Shown here: one piece after another, positions 28,301-40,300 of the stretch
Layout of the letters: each line of letters begins with the position of its first letter
Position numbering within the stretch: the first letter of the stretch is position 1
Assembly: GCF_023343835.1 (NCBI RefSeq)
Contig: NC_064435.1
Coordinates: forward strand, 85,009,788-85,073,787
From: Lagopus muta
Taxonomy: Eukaryota > Chordata > Aves > Galliformes > Phasianidae
Length of the DNA stretch: 64,000 nucleotides
Direction of reading: 5' to 3'
The notes under the pieces: model-generated
Database searches by the model: none
Seen by the model: only the letters and a program-made list of their open reading frames with translations
Told to the model about the DNA's origin: nothing
Position numbers and translations under genes: made by a program

Positions 28301-31300
28301 ATCTCTAATATTTAGGCTTCCTTCCTTTCCCTTAGCCTGTGGACAGAAGCGTGTTGGATATTACGGGCTTCCATTCCTCTCGAAAACAGGTAAGAACCAG
28401 TGATGTCTTAAACTGAGAAATCTTCTTTGCTTCAGTGCTGTCACAAGAAATTTGACCTCAGTGGCACTGTACGCATGAGTACAAGTTAAGGTTAGCATTA
28501 CAGGTACAAATTCATATCTTGGTTGTGTGAAAATAGATAAAAAAATGTCTTTCTACCTGCACTAAATGAAGAGCTGTGAAGATTACTTAGGTTAAACATT
28601 TATGTGATCTTTGTGTGGTGGTGTCTTGATATGTCAAATGAACAACTTTTCTAGAACACATAAAGTAGTTTTGTCTTGTCCTTCATCTTGGAGTGAAGCT
28701 GTGTGTTAAAATTCCTGTTTGGGAAAGCTTGATCTTGAAGAAGTGATCACAGATAGCAAAGTAATGATCAAGTGGTCATATAGATTTAGTGCAGGCTTCT
28801 GTGTTGATTCAGGTGTAGAAAAGGAGTACTTCTGTTTATTATCACCATCCAGATAATGAAAATGAAAATTGTTAATTTCTGTCCTTTATATAATCCCTTG
28901 ATTGGATGTATAATTAAGTTTACAGTCACTTGAGAGTTTACAAACATCTGAGACTTCCTGCACCTTCTCTTTTCATGTGTGCTAAATTATAAGATTGCAG
29001 AAAAGTAAAGTACAGCATAAGTATTACCCAATTAACTACAAACAGATCTGGTGTGAATTCTCAGTTAAATTGTAGAACCACACTTGTGATAAGGCATTAA
29101 GAAAGATCTGCCAGATTTGCAACAGAGAGCTTGAAGTTGTCAGGCAGTAAACGAGTGTTGCACACAGCTGTCACTGGGTAAAAGGAGGTAGATTGTCTAT
29201 TCATAATGCTAGGATTCATAATGTTTGGCAGAAGAGTAGCCTGTGATGAAAAGCAATTATTTGCAAAGGATGTGGCTCTCTGTTTTCCTGCTGAAGTGAG
29301 TGTATGGTTGACAGAACTCTTGTATGCTCAGGCAAAACTTTTGCAGTGGGTAGCAGTGATGTATGTGGTATTCCACTTATTTCAAGGATCTGCACGGGAC
29401 AGAATAGCTCTTGGTGTACTAAACAGCTAACTGGGCAATTTTTATTTACTTAAGTCATTTACTTTTAAAGCCAGCAATGAAACTGTTCATTCAAAGCAGA
29501 ACTGTGAATTTAAATAAAACATGTTTTAGTCAACGTTCAAATAATTCTTAGAAAGATGCATTTTTAATCACATTATAGGCAGTCAATTTTATTACCAGGT
29601 GTTGGGAGAAGTTAAAGTTTAGTGTGACATTTTCTGTTCAGATGGAAGAACAGCAAACGTTGTAAGACTGATTCTTCTGTTCGTTGAGACTGTGGATGGA
29701 GCATTTGGTAAATCTCATAGCCTCTTGAGCTTGCTTTCTGCTTGACAGTTCAGTGAAGTCAGTTTTGCAGAACATTCAGAGCTTTCTGTTAAAAAAAAAA
29801 ACAACTCAGCTCTGGTCTGTGAAAATACTTTGAACGGGGAAATTAAACTAGTACTTTAAATGTACTTAGTACAAATCTAAAATGTTAGATGACGTTTTAG
29901 TGAATGAGATTATTTTAAGGTTATTTGGCAACCTTATTTTTTTTAAGTGCTCTAGTGTTTGTTTGGCTTTGAAGGAGGAAAATGTAGGTAGTATGAAGCC
30001 CAGAAGGCTCTATCAGTTGCTTCGTGCTTTGAATGATAGATCAGTGGATTAAGCTAGTAAAAAATATCACAGTGTAGGCAGAGGAAAAGAGAGGACTATT
30101 ATAGGAACATGAGTTATTTTGATTATGGTAGCGTGAATTGTTTTGTCTATGAAATTAACTGCCCAATTTTGAAATGAGATTTAGTCAAACTTTGGCTACT
30201 TCTGTGTAGGTTTCTGGGCTTTATCACTGGTTTTCTGATGATTTCCCTCTGTGAGTTGAATGCTTTTAGAATTTTTTAATGATTATCATTGAGTTCCAAG
30301 ACTAATGGGATGTTTATAGTTCTGTAAATTGTTTTCATCCATAAATACTGCAGTTAAATTTGGTGGGTGCCAGAATAAATTGATTACTGCTTCCCTTTCT
30401 AAGATGGAATCTCACCATCCGCCTGTTCAAAAACTGGTGACACCAAAGGCAATCTCTCTGTCAGGAAGTCGGACCCAGTATTTTAAACCATCTCTGACTC
30501 CATCTGCTGATTCTAGCAAAATTCACCAGAGAGTAGATACAAAGCACAAAGTAAGTAAATTCTGCACTCCTTACCTGCCTGGAATGTTTCTAACCAATTC
30601 CTTTAACGAGATGCTCTTTCTTTGCAGAGTACAGATAGTATGCTTGAGATAGGCATGAAAGCAGTGGGAACTATTGAGAAAAGGTTCAGGTTTTCTGGAT
30701 TTAACTACGTTTTTGGAATAATTAAGTGGCCTCTGGTGGTTTCACAATGTAATGATGTTCTGTAGGGTCAGGCTGTTTTCAGTGAAAGAATATTAAAAGA
30801 CAGAAGCAGTGTTTTCCTTTTGTATCCTCCTGTACACAAAGTTGTCCTTGATGGAGCATGCTGGTGTTGTGTGTAAGCTCTTCCAGGTGAGCTGTGTTCC
30901 AACTGAGATTTCTGACAATGTGTTTGGTTATAATTCTTGATCCCTTTGGTGTAGATGGAGTCTCTGGTAAGTTTTCTGTAAAAACAAGAGTGGCATCTTT
31001 CTGAAAAACCACCACATTCCCAGTACTGGTCTGAATGGAAGAACGGCCAGGTGTTAAATCTGTGGGCCTTCTAGGCAAGAGATGAAAGTGGGCAGTCGTT
31101 ACTGATCGGTTACTGCTTTGAAATCTCTTAATCTCTGTATTGTTCAACCAGCACAATCTTTCTTTAACAGAGTTCTAAAAAAGAGCATAGCAGCAACTGC
31201 TTGGGGTTGTTTCTTTTGAAGGGAAGGGTGTGTTGTTTTGTTTTGATCTTTGATAAGTGATATAAGTGAAGCCTTTTTAATGGGTTTGTAAATTAGCACT

Positions 31301-34300
31301 AGCTTTATTAAGAAAACTTGATTTGATTCCCCATCACCCAATACTATTACCATTATGTTTCGTTTAATTACTTTCTTTAGAGAGTTTGACAAATGTGATT
31401 AACTGTTCTGTCAGTTCATCCTCAATGCTAAGAGAAGCAACAGTACTTGTTTTAGCCCCCAAATTTAGCTGTACCTGGAATATTGAATTAGAGAACAAAA
31501 TTAACTAGGTAGAGGTGTATTTAGTGGTATAAATTAAAAAAAACTAGCAAAAAAAAATACAAAAAACAACATAATTCATTGTTTGCACTTTGTGTATAGT
31601 ATGTATGTTCAGCTAAATCTTGAAATAATTTGCAGGAAGTGAAAGAGAAGAGTTTGCCTGAAGAACAGCGTGTGGAACCATCTGAAAGGTATGACAGATC
31701 TATTAATTTAAGGCTAACTTGAATGAAGAAAACTATCTCCTTTGTCACTGCATTCTGCCTGCAGGTCTCTCTGGAAACGCAGTAACAGTTCTAGTAGTGG
31801 GAACAAAAAATTTGTCTTTTGAGAGCTGTAAAGTCTAAATCACATTTGAAGATCAGTGTAAGTTTGAGAAAATTTTTGTTTTTAAGAAAGGAAGGAAGAT
31901 GAACAAGAATGAAATCAGATTATCAGGGATGTATAAGTAATGATTTTTTCCCCATGTCTATCTCCTTAGTAGGATACGAAGGTTGGAAACAAGGCATTTA
32001 ATGTAGCAGAAATGCTAAGTCACACCTGAGGCAGTGATTGAGCACCTGGTGGGAAGGCAGGAGCTCAGGTACATGCAGTGCTCCTGAGTGACCAGAAGGG
32101 GTGTGGAGTCAGGATCCAACCCTTTCCAGGCCTCATTTAAGGGTTGGCAGTGCAGGTGAGGGTATCTTGCTGGAGATCCCTGCCTTCCTGAGGCCTTCCA
32201 AGGGCAAGCAGGTTTTTTCCTTTTTTTCTGCATCTGTGGCTGCTGCATCTGGGCTCATCCTCACCTGCTGCAGCCCAGGACTTTGCTACTCTGCTGTGTT
32301 TTCCATGGAGTTATAGCATTACAGTTATGATGCTGTATCCACAGAAAGGGTATTTGCTATGGAGGCCTTTTTTCTTTAGGAAGTAAAGATAGTTTAGTTT
32401 TCAATTCAACTAAATCTCCAGTGTTAGAAATTTCAGTTTGGCAGATATTTTGTAGTTTATCAGTTTAGTTATTGGCGATTAAACCATTTATCCATCTCAA
32501 TATTATCTGGAGTAAGAGCCATTAGTTTTAGTGATTTGTTTAGTCTAATTGCGTGAAGCTTGAAAGCTGGGTCCTAAAGGAATGATTCTTTGTGAAGGAT
32601 TCTTTATAAGACAGAGTGGCGTACAGCTCAGGAGTATGTTTGTAGTTATCCTTTGGTTTTGGGTGTTTTTGTTTATTTGTTTGTTTGTTTGTTTTGGAAT
32701 TCCTATCTTGGAGAAGTCATTTCTCTGCTCTGAATTAGCATGAAAACTAAGAGCTTCACAGAACCTTTTGAGGTCCAATGTGAGCTTGGTTCTAAAACAA
32801 CATTCCCAGGGAGCTAACAGTTGTGATTGTCTTGAGAAGATTGTTCTGTGCCACATGGCTTACTTGGTTTAGGTAGGTAGAATGAGTTCTGCTCCACATA
32901 GCTCATAGTGTTTTCAATGAAGCTGGAGTGGAGGCGCTTTGCACTCTAACGTTATCTTTTGGGGTGTGGATTTTTCTCTTCAAACAACACTAACAAGACT
33001 GTTCAAAAGCCAAGCAATGCTTGTGTGGCCTGGGGCATTCTTTGGCTCACAAAAAAAGCCCAAACAAACCAACAACACCTCAATGCTTTGATTTGGTGTC
33101 TAAAAGTTTGATTTCACAACAGCTGCCTTTTCAGGGGTGTGAGATTGGCTGTAAGGTTTTGGTATGAATGCAAAGAGGTGCTGGACTTGACTTGTGTTTT
33201 TTTTTTCCCCAAACAGTTCTAAATTGTTGTTTGCAGAAATCTGTTCTCCTCCTCCATGTAAAAAGGAGATTCAGAAAACATTCTGCATTTTATTTCATTC
33301 TCAGTGCTCATTGCAATGTTGCAGTGTCTTTCTTTTTGTCCGTACAGTAGGTAGATGTTATTTTCTTTCCTTTTTTTTTTCTTTCTCCCTTTTTTGAAGC
33401 CAGTCTTTGTGTGTCGTGCTGTAGATCAGGAACACAACACTGATATTCTGGCAAGAGTGGAATACTGGTTAAGCTATTTTCAACCTACCAAAGGCTATTT
33501 GTTCTTTAAACTTGGCTGGTTGTAGGATGGATTTACTCGAAGACTGACAAATGTCTTTGCCCCTTGAAGCTGATATGTGTTAGGAGAAAGAATAATAGAC
33601 TCTTATGTGCAGGCTATAGTTGTCTGAATAAAGATCTGTTTTGACATAAGGCTTTTTTCAGAATTCTGATTGACTGACACTTTGGTTTACAGAAAAGCCT
33701 GAGCGTATGGCCTTAGGGATCTGGCTTCCTCTCAGCAGTTACAGTGCTAATCAGACTGCTTTCAAGTGTCTGACAAGTTTACACCAGTTCTTTTCTTCAG
33801 TCTTCCAGAAACTGGACTTGGTGTCTTCCAATGTGTTCTAATATAATTAATTCTTTAATGACTGATTGGATAAGCTTTGATATAGTGATTTTTTTTTCCA
33901 GGGATATTTCATTTTGTTGCCATATTACTTCTGATGTTATTCTTTATTTCACTTCTGGCTTGTGATGCGGTTTTTTCTTTTTCTTCTCTTAGCACTCGCA
34001 TTAGGAAATCTTTCTGGTTTTGATCAAGGCTTTCATAACAAACAGAGAAATGCCTTTGTATGCATTACAAAAGGGATCTGTGTTGGTGTCTGAAAAGAAT
34101 TCTGGAATGTTGGCACACCCAAACACCTCTGCCGTTCCTTCTGATGGCCACATAAAAGCCTGAGCTGCTTCTGAAACTTCTGCCATATTATCTTACCATC
34201 TTGAGGGCTCTCTCTTCCATCAGAGCTGTTGGCAGTGTTTCCCATGTGTGCATACATACACTCTGTGTATTTTCGTGAGTTGTTCTTTTATATCCTTGCA

Positions 34301-37300
34301 GAATTAATGTTCATCACAGAATTGGAGAACCAGTCCATGCCTGAGCTATCTAAAAGAAGCATTAGAAATTATCAATATGAATCAGCTCTTCTATTTCAGG
34401 TCTTCTGGCTTAGTCATCATTCCCATATGGATGTTGCAACTTCGTATGTCATTTTCCTTGCTTTTTTTTAATCATTTTATTTTAAACTTGATGTTCCAAA
34501 TAGCAAAAATTGTATTACCAGCATTTAGGAACTTATGAAGCAGCTTTACTTTTTTCCTGATTCTGATTAACAAGTTTCAGTTCTAGGACTGATGATGGCT
34601 ATAATAGCTTGAAAATAAATTGATAACTTTTTCTTCTCTCTTTTTTCTTTTTTTTTAACACCCAACCCATGTGCTGTTATTCTGTGCTAGCAATTTGACC
34701 TACCCCAAATTCAGTACTCCTGCATCCAATGGTCTGACTTCAGGAGGAAGTGGTGGTGGCAAGATGAGAAGGGAAAGAGGGGTACACTACGTATCAAAGT
34801 CTGGACAAGAACAGGTAAGTGACTTTTCCATTGATTGCTGTCTTTGAGATGACTGAAGTCTGTGAGTTTTATCACCTCACAGTGAATTATAAGAATGCTG
34901 CCTTAGGTTTGTGGGTTTTTTTTTCTTGTGGGCTTCAGAGCAAGCTCCTGTTTACTTACTCTGTTTGAGCCTTGCTGTGTAGCTCTGAAATCTGTAGTTC
35001 TGCTGTACTGGAGATTCCTTGCGCTATAAAGTTTCCCACCAGCAGTTAAATGAATGAGTCCTAAGAACAGGAATGTTTTAGTGGAGATTTGTATCATTTC
35101 TGTACTGCAGTGATCCTTGAAACAAGTGCCAAGTACGTAAACAAAGCGTACTGAATTTATTGTTTCCTATTTACGTCTCGTAGACACGTGGGCCAAGAGT
35201 TCATAAGAGAATTAGAAAATGGTGTTCTGCACGTCTGCTAATGATAACTTAGCACTTCTGATACTTAACTCAACTTGTTGTGAGGGGTTTTTTTTCTTGT
35301 TCTAAAACTGTAGGCACAAATACTCAAAAGATGATTTTCTGATTGGATGCTATCTGAGCTGCCTGTAACTGTATCTGTAGTGTTAGTCTTTAAGTTGGTC
35401 TTTTAACTGATGCAGTATAAAGAAATCACTAACAATGGAGTATGTATGTGTAATTCAAATAAAATAGTGATAGAGATAAAACTAGCTAAGTTCTGTAAAC
35501 TTTCCTAATCAAAATAGTGAAACATTGTAAGTCATAGGATACACTGAATGTCTGTGGTACCAATTTATCTCTCTGCTTAGTTGTTCATTTCTATTTAGAT
35601 CTTGGTGCTTCTTGCAGATTGTGATTAGGTTGGTAGTTCTCATTTAAACCAAACTCATCCAGTCTTGGTTATCAAATAGCTTAAAAGGCAAGAACAAACC
35701 CAGTTCTTTTTAAGATGTACTGATTTGTGATTTGCATCCTCATACGTGGCAGGATTTATCAGAGTACAGTCTTCTGTAGCTTTCTTTGCAGGCATTTTCT
35801 GTTTTGTTTGTGTACTGAAGCCACATACCTTAAATGTTACATTTTTCTAAATTCACTGTTGTAGTGGCTTCAGAAATTTGAGCAGCTGCCCTGTCCAGTT
35901 CTGCAAGAACACTTTCTCATTTGTCTTGAGACTTTAATATTAAAGGAAGAAATGTGAGGATATTTAGAAATGGTGATGTTTCTTTAGAGCATTAATGACT
36001 AAAGCATAGAAAACAGCAACAAAAAAGTCTGATCTGTACCTCTCTGTTCTGCACAGGTAACGATTTTGAGGTAACTGCAGTATTCTTACTGGGCTAGTGG
36101 TGAATGTGATGTAATGTGAAAGCAGGCCTGCCATGAATTAAAACTGCACAGACTGAGATGGGGAGATTAGGAATCCCTTTTGAAAACTTGCTTTCTCTTA
36201 ATCTGTGTCTGTGTTACTTTTATTGTTTAATTTTATTAAGAAGTGAGAGTGGAGCAGGATGAGAAAGTAGCATGTTTTGTAAAGGGAAAAATTTTAATTT
36301 ACAACTCTAGGAAGTAGAGGAACCGGTGCTGCCGAAAATATCCCTGCCCATCAGTACTGCATCACTGGCTCCTTTCAACTTCAGTTTTCTGACTAGCAGT
36401 ACTGTCTCGTCGTCACCAAGCACTGTTTCCACATCAGTGATGAACAAGGTAAATCTTTGTTGTATGCTGTGAATGCTTTTCAGTATGAGTATATATCTGC
36501 TTTGTTGCAAGTTAACTTCTGTGGTACTCGTGGAACTAACCAGCATTAGTTCATACTGAGTTGAATAATTCAGAGTTGTATTCAAATTTGGAGAGAAAAA
36601 TGCAGTTTTTTGATTGTCAGTCTTGAACTTGCAAACATCTGGTTAAGGTAACTGTATAACTGTGGAATTTTAGGGGGGTGGGATTTTATGCCAAGTTGTT
36701 CATTCTGGTTTTGGCAGGGATAGAGTTAATTTTCTTTATAGTTATAGCTGTGCAAAGTTGCCTGTCTGCAGTGAACGCAGTGTTGATAGCAGACCAGTGT
36801 TCAGCTGTTGTTGTGTAATGCTTATACAGCATCAAGGCCATGTCTGCTTCTCACGCAGCCCTGGCAGCAAGCAGGCCAAGGTGCACAAGGGCTGGGAGAG
36901 GGCTCAGCCAGGACAGTGTCCTGTGTGACCACAGGGATGAGCCATACCAATAGCACTGTGCTCAGCAGCAACACAGGGGGACAAAAGAGGGGATGTGCAG
37001 AGGCACAGCATTTGGTTTTCCAAGTGGCCATTGTGCTACTGTCTGATTCTTTTCCCTGCCCATGTGAAGGGAGTGACTAGCTGCCTACGATGGTTACACC
37101 ATGATGTGAGGTTATTGAATGACAGCTAGATTAAGTGGTCGTTCAAGCCTTGCATAGAACGAGCTTAGGGTGCAATAATTGAGATTAGTATAGAAAAATA
37201 AACATTAATCAGTTCCAGAATAGTTGAGATAATTTTGCATTTTTTGAAGCAGGTATCTGCTTTAACCTGTCAAGGAAGTTCTTTAGTAGAGCTGAGTTTA

Positions 37301-40300
37301 GATATCTTCAATTCCTGCTTTTCCATATGTTTAGACCTAAGTAGCATCTCATCTTTTTCTCTTGGTTTGTGTGATGTAGTTTTAAAGATGATGTCTTGCG
37401 TACTCATTAGCAGACTTCATTTTATTTTATTGTTGCTTCCATCTGTGGATTAGAAATAACTAAAACATCAGATTTCTGAACTTCTGCAAAACTTCTGTTG
37501 GATTCTGAATTCAGGTAGTTGCTGCTCTTAGATATAAACTTCTAATTCTTTTGAAAATACAGGTACAACCAACAAGTAATGTTGGCAGTCCTGTGTTCAG
37601 ATTTTCATCTCCTATTGTGAAATCTACTGAGGCAGAAGTGCTACCTCCGTTGTCTGTAAGTAAAAGAAAAAAACTCAACTTTTTATCAGACCTTTAGTAG
37701 AATATTGGAGACCTTTAAAACAGGGCTGTGCTAATGGGAAAAACGATTATGTAGGTTTCTGGCTTATAAGCAGTCATCCAGTATGTATACCGAAAATTTG
37801 GAGATTTGGTGTCAGACTTGTATTTATGTGTGAATTTCATTAAATTTCTTTAGTTTCAGACTCTGAAAAGCCTCTCTTTTTTGTAGCAGATGGGGTTTAC
37901 ATTCAGTGTTCCTGTTGTCAAATCGGCAGAGCGCTCTGGATGCAGCGATACAGCAGCGACGCCCTTCCTTACCCGCGGTAACTGCAACTTTAGCACTTCA
38001 CTTCTGAAGTGCAGGTCTTCTTTTTTGTGTTATTAAATACTGAATCTCTTCTTTCTGAGCATGCTAGTGATTTCAGACAGTGTTGGGCTTCTGCAGTATT
38101 TTTTTTTTCAGTGACAGATCTGCTTTTACAAGGTGTAACTAAAAATTGTAAAGCGGGTTGAATTTTGAAGATTCTTAGATTCAGGAAAGTTGGAAGTTCT
38201 TGTTACTGGCAAAAGTGGGTGTATTCTGTTCTAATTGGATTGCATCATGAGAGATGTTTTTGTTTTCTCTTGTTTCTGCAGATACCAGCGCTGTAAACAG
38301 CATCAGCAATAAAAAGGAAGAAAAAGAAGAGTATGATGGTCCCTTCAAACCTGCAAAGGTCTTAAAGGAAGGGAGTGTGTTAGACATTCTAAGAAACCCT
38401 GGTGAGATAATGAACTTCTTCTTAAAAGATACAGCAGAAAAAATGCTTACATGGATTTAAAAAAGAAAAAAAAAAGCTTATGTCATGGTTAATGCAGTAT
38501 CAGCTGTAAATACAAATGTAGGAAAGCACTGTGTTAAGTGCTACGTCCGTTAGGATGAATCTGCCCCTTCTGAGTGGTTTTTATTGCTGAAAGTAAAACT
38601 GCACCTTCAAAACCAGATGGATTACATCTCTGTTGTGCTAGGATGTAAATGAGTTATGAAAACAATCAAATAATCAGCGCTTGATTTGAAATAAGTAAAC
38701 TTTATGGAATTGAAAAGGAAATGTTTGTAAACCTCAGCGTTCCTGTCCCATTTTCAACAGTCCTGAAAATATAAATATATATGTAAAAAAAGAAAGAATA
38801 AGGGATTCCATTTCTAAATATGTTGCAAAAGCTGCAAATCTTTGGGCCTTAAATTGTAATTTTTTTTGTACTGGAAGGAGCTAAGTGGGAGAAAATTCCT
38901 TTGTTTAAAGAAAGACCTCTGAATGAAGTGACTGTCACTTCTTCAATTTAAGAGAAGCAGGATCTACATCCACACTGTTCAAAGGCTTCATTGCTGGCTA
39001 AAAAATAAGCCAACGACACAGTATTTATTTTAGCTTTACAGGCAACTTGAGCTGCTACTGAAGGTGCATTTCCTTTACTGTATCTTTGTTAGTAGCTTCT
39101 GTTTTCTGTTAGAATTGGCACCTTAAAGGAACAAGTTGGCCTGTGTCCAGCGCACTTTAAAGGAAGATTATAAAATTGAGACAATTGTTCTACTGTCTTC
39201 TTGTTAATTAATATTCAGCACCTGTAGGGAAATAATCGTGCACATTATTGTTCACAGGACAAACTGCTGCACGGTTACTGAAGTGAATAAGAATAGTTAC
39301 TACAGAAGGAATGGCTTCAGAAATTTGATTTGCTTGGGCGTGGTGTCTGAATGAAACGGAATTATTTCCAGTGCGTGATGGACAGTCAGATTTCAGTCAG
39401 CCACTGTTTGCTCACACGTGTCAACTAGTGAAAAAATTGATTTCAAACTTTACTGAAATTGAAGAGTTAAATGAAGCTTTCTGTTGTGTCTCAGTGCAGC
39501 ATATGAAACACAATCCCTTTAGATCAGATTTCCAGGGACTTCCTTTTGCTCTCAGTCTGAATGTATATTTGTAACTGTTGACACTTGAGTTGAAATTTAT
39601 GCCCTGTAGTGTCCTTAGTAACTGCTAACTGTAGTGAGGTACAGCTTTAACAGGAAGATATGTATATTTTTTTCCTCCTCCAGGATTTACATCTGTAAAA
39701 ACACAATCCTCTGCATCTGCACAGCCTATCACAAGCACAGCGGTCTATACAAGGCCTGCGATAAGTAGTTTTTCTGCAGGTAAAGAGACCTCGAAACAAG
39801 CATCGTCGTATTGGCAGACTGATCCGTGTGACCCATGTTTGCAGAACAAAGCCACAGACAGCAAGTGTGTCACTTGCCAAGCTGCTAAAGTGTCAACAGC
39901 TGAGAGTACGAAACAGACGATGAGCTCAAGTCCGAGTGGCTCCACAAAGGCAGCAGCCTCTCCAGTGGGGATGCTGGGCTTTGGAGACAAATTCAAGGCA
40001 GCGCCTGGAACGTGGGATTGTGATACTTGTCTGGTCCAGAACAAACCTGAAGCTACCAAATGCATAGCATGTGAGACACCAAAGCCTGGGATGGGAGTAA
40101 TGCCTACTCTGGCATTGCCAGTGACCACAGAGAGCTCGGTGACTGTGACGTCCTCCTCCAGCAGCACTGACACCACAGTCACTCTGGGCTTTGGAGACAA
40201 GTTTAAGAAGCCAAAAGGCTCTTGGGACTGTGCAACATGCTTTGTATCAAATAAGGCAGAAGATAGCAAATGTGTATCCTGTCAGTCCGAGAAACCAGGT

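Noticed and set aside
39745-40269. 174-codon antisense frame over the NUP153 zinc-finger exon
   Set aside because: A mirror of the internally repeated zinc-finger coding sequence, with no independent support.
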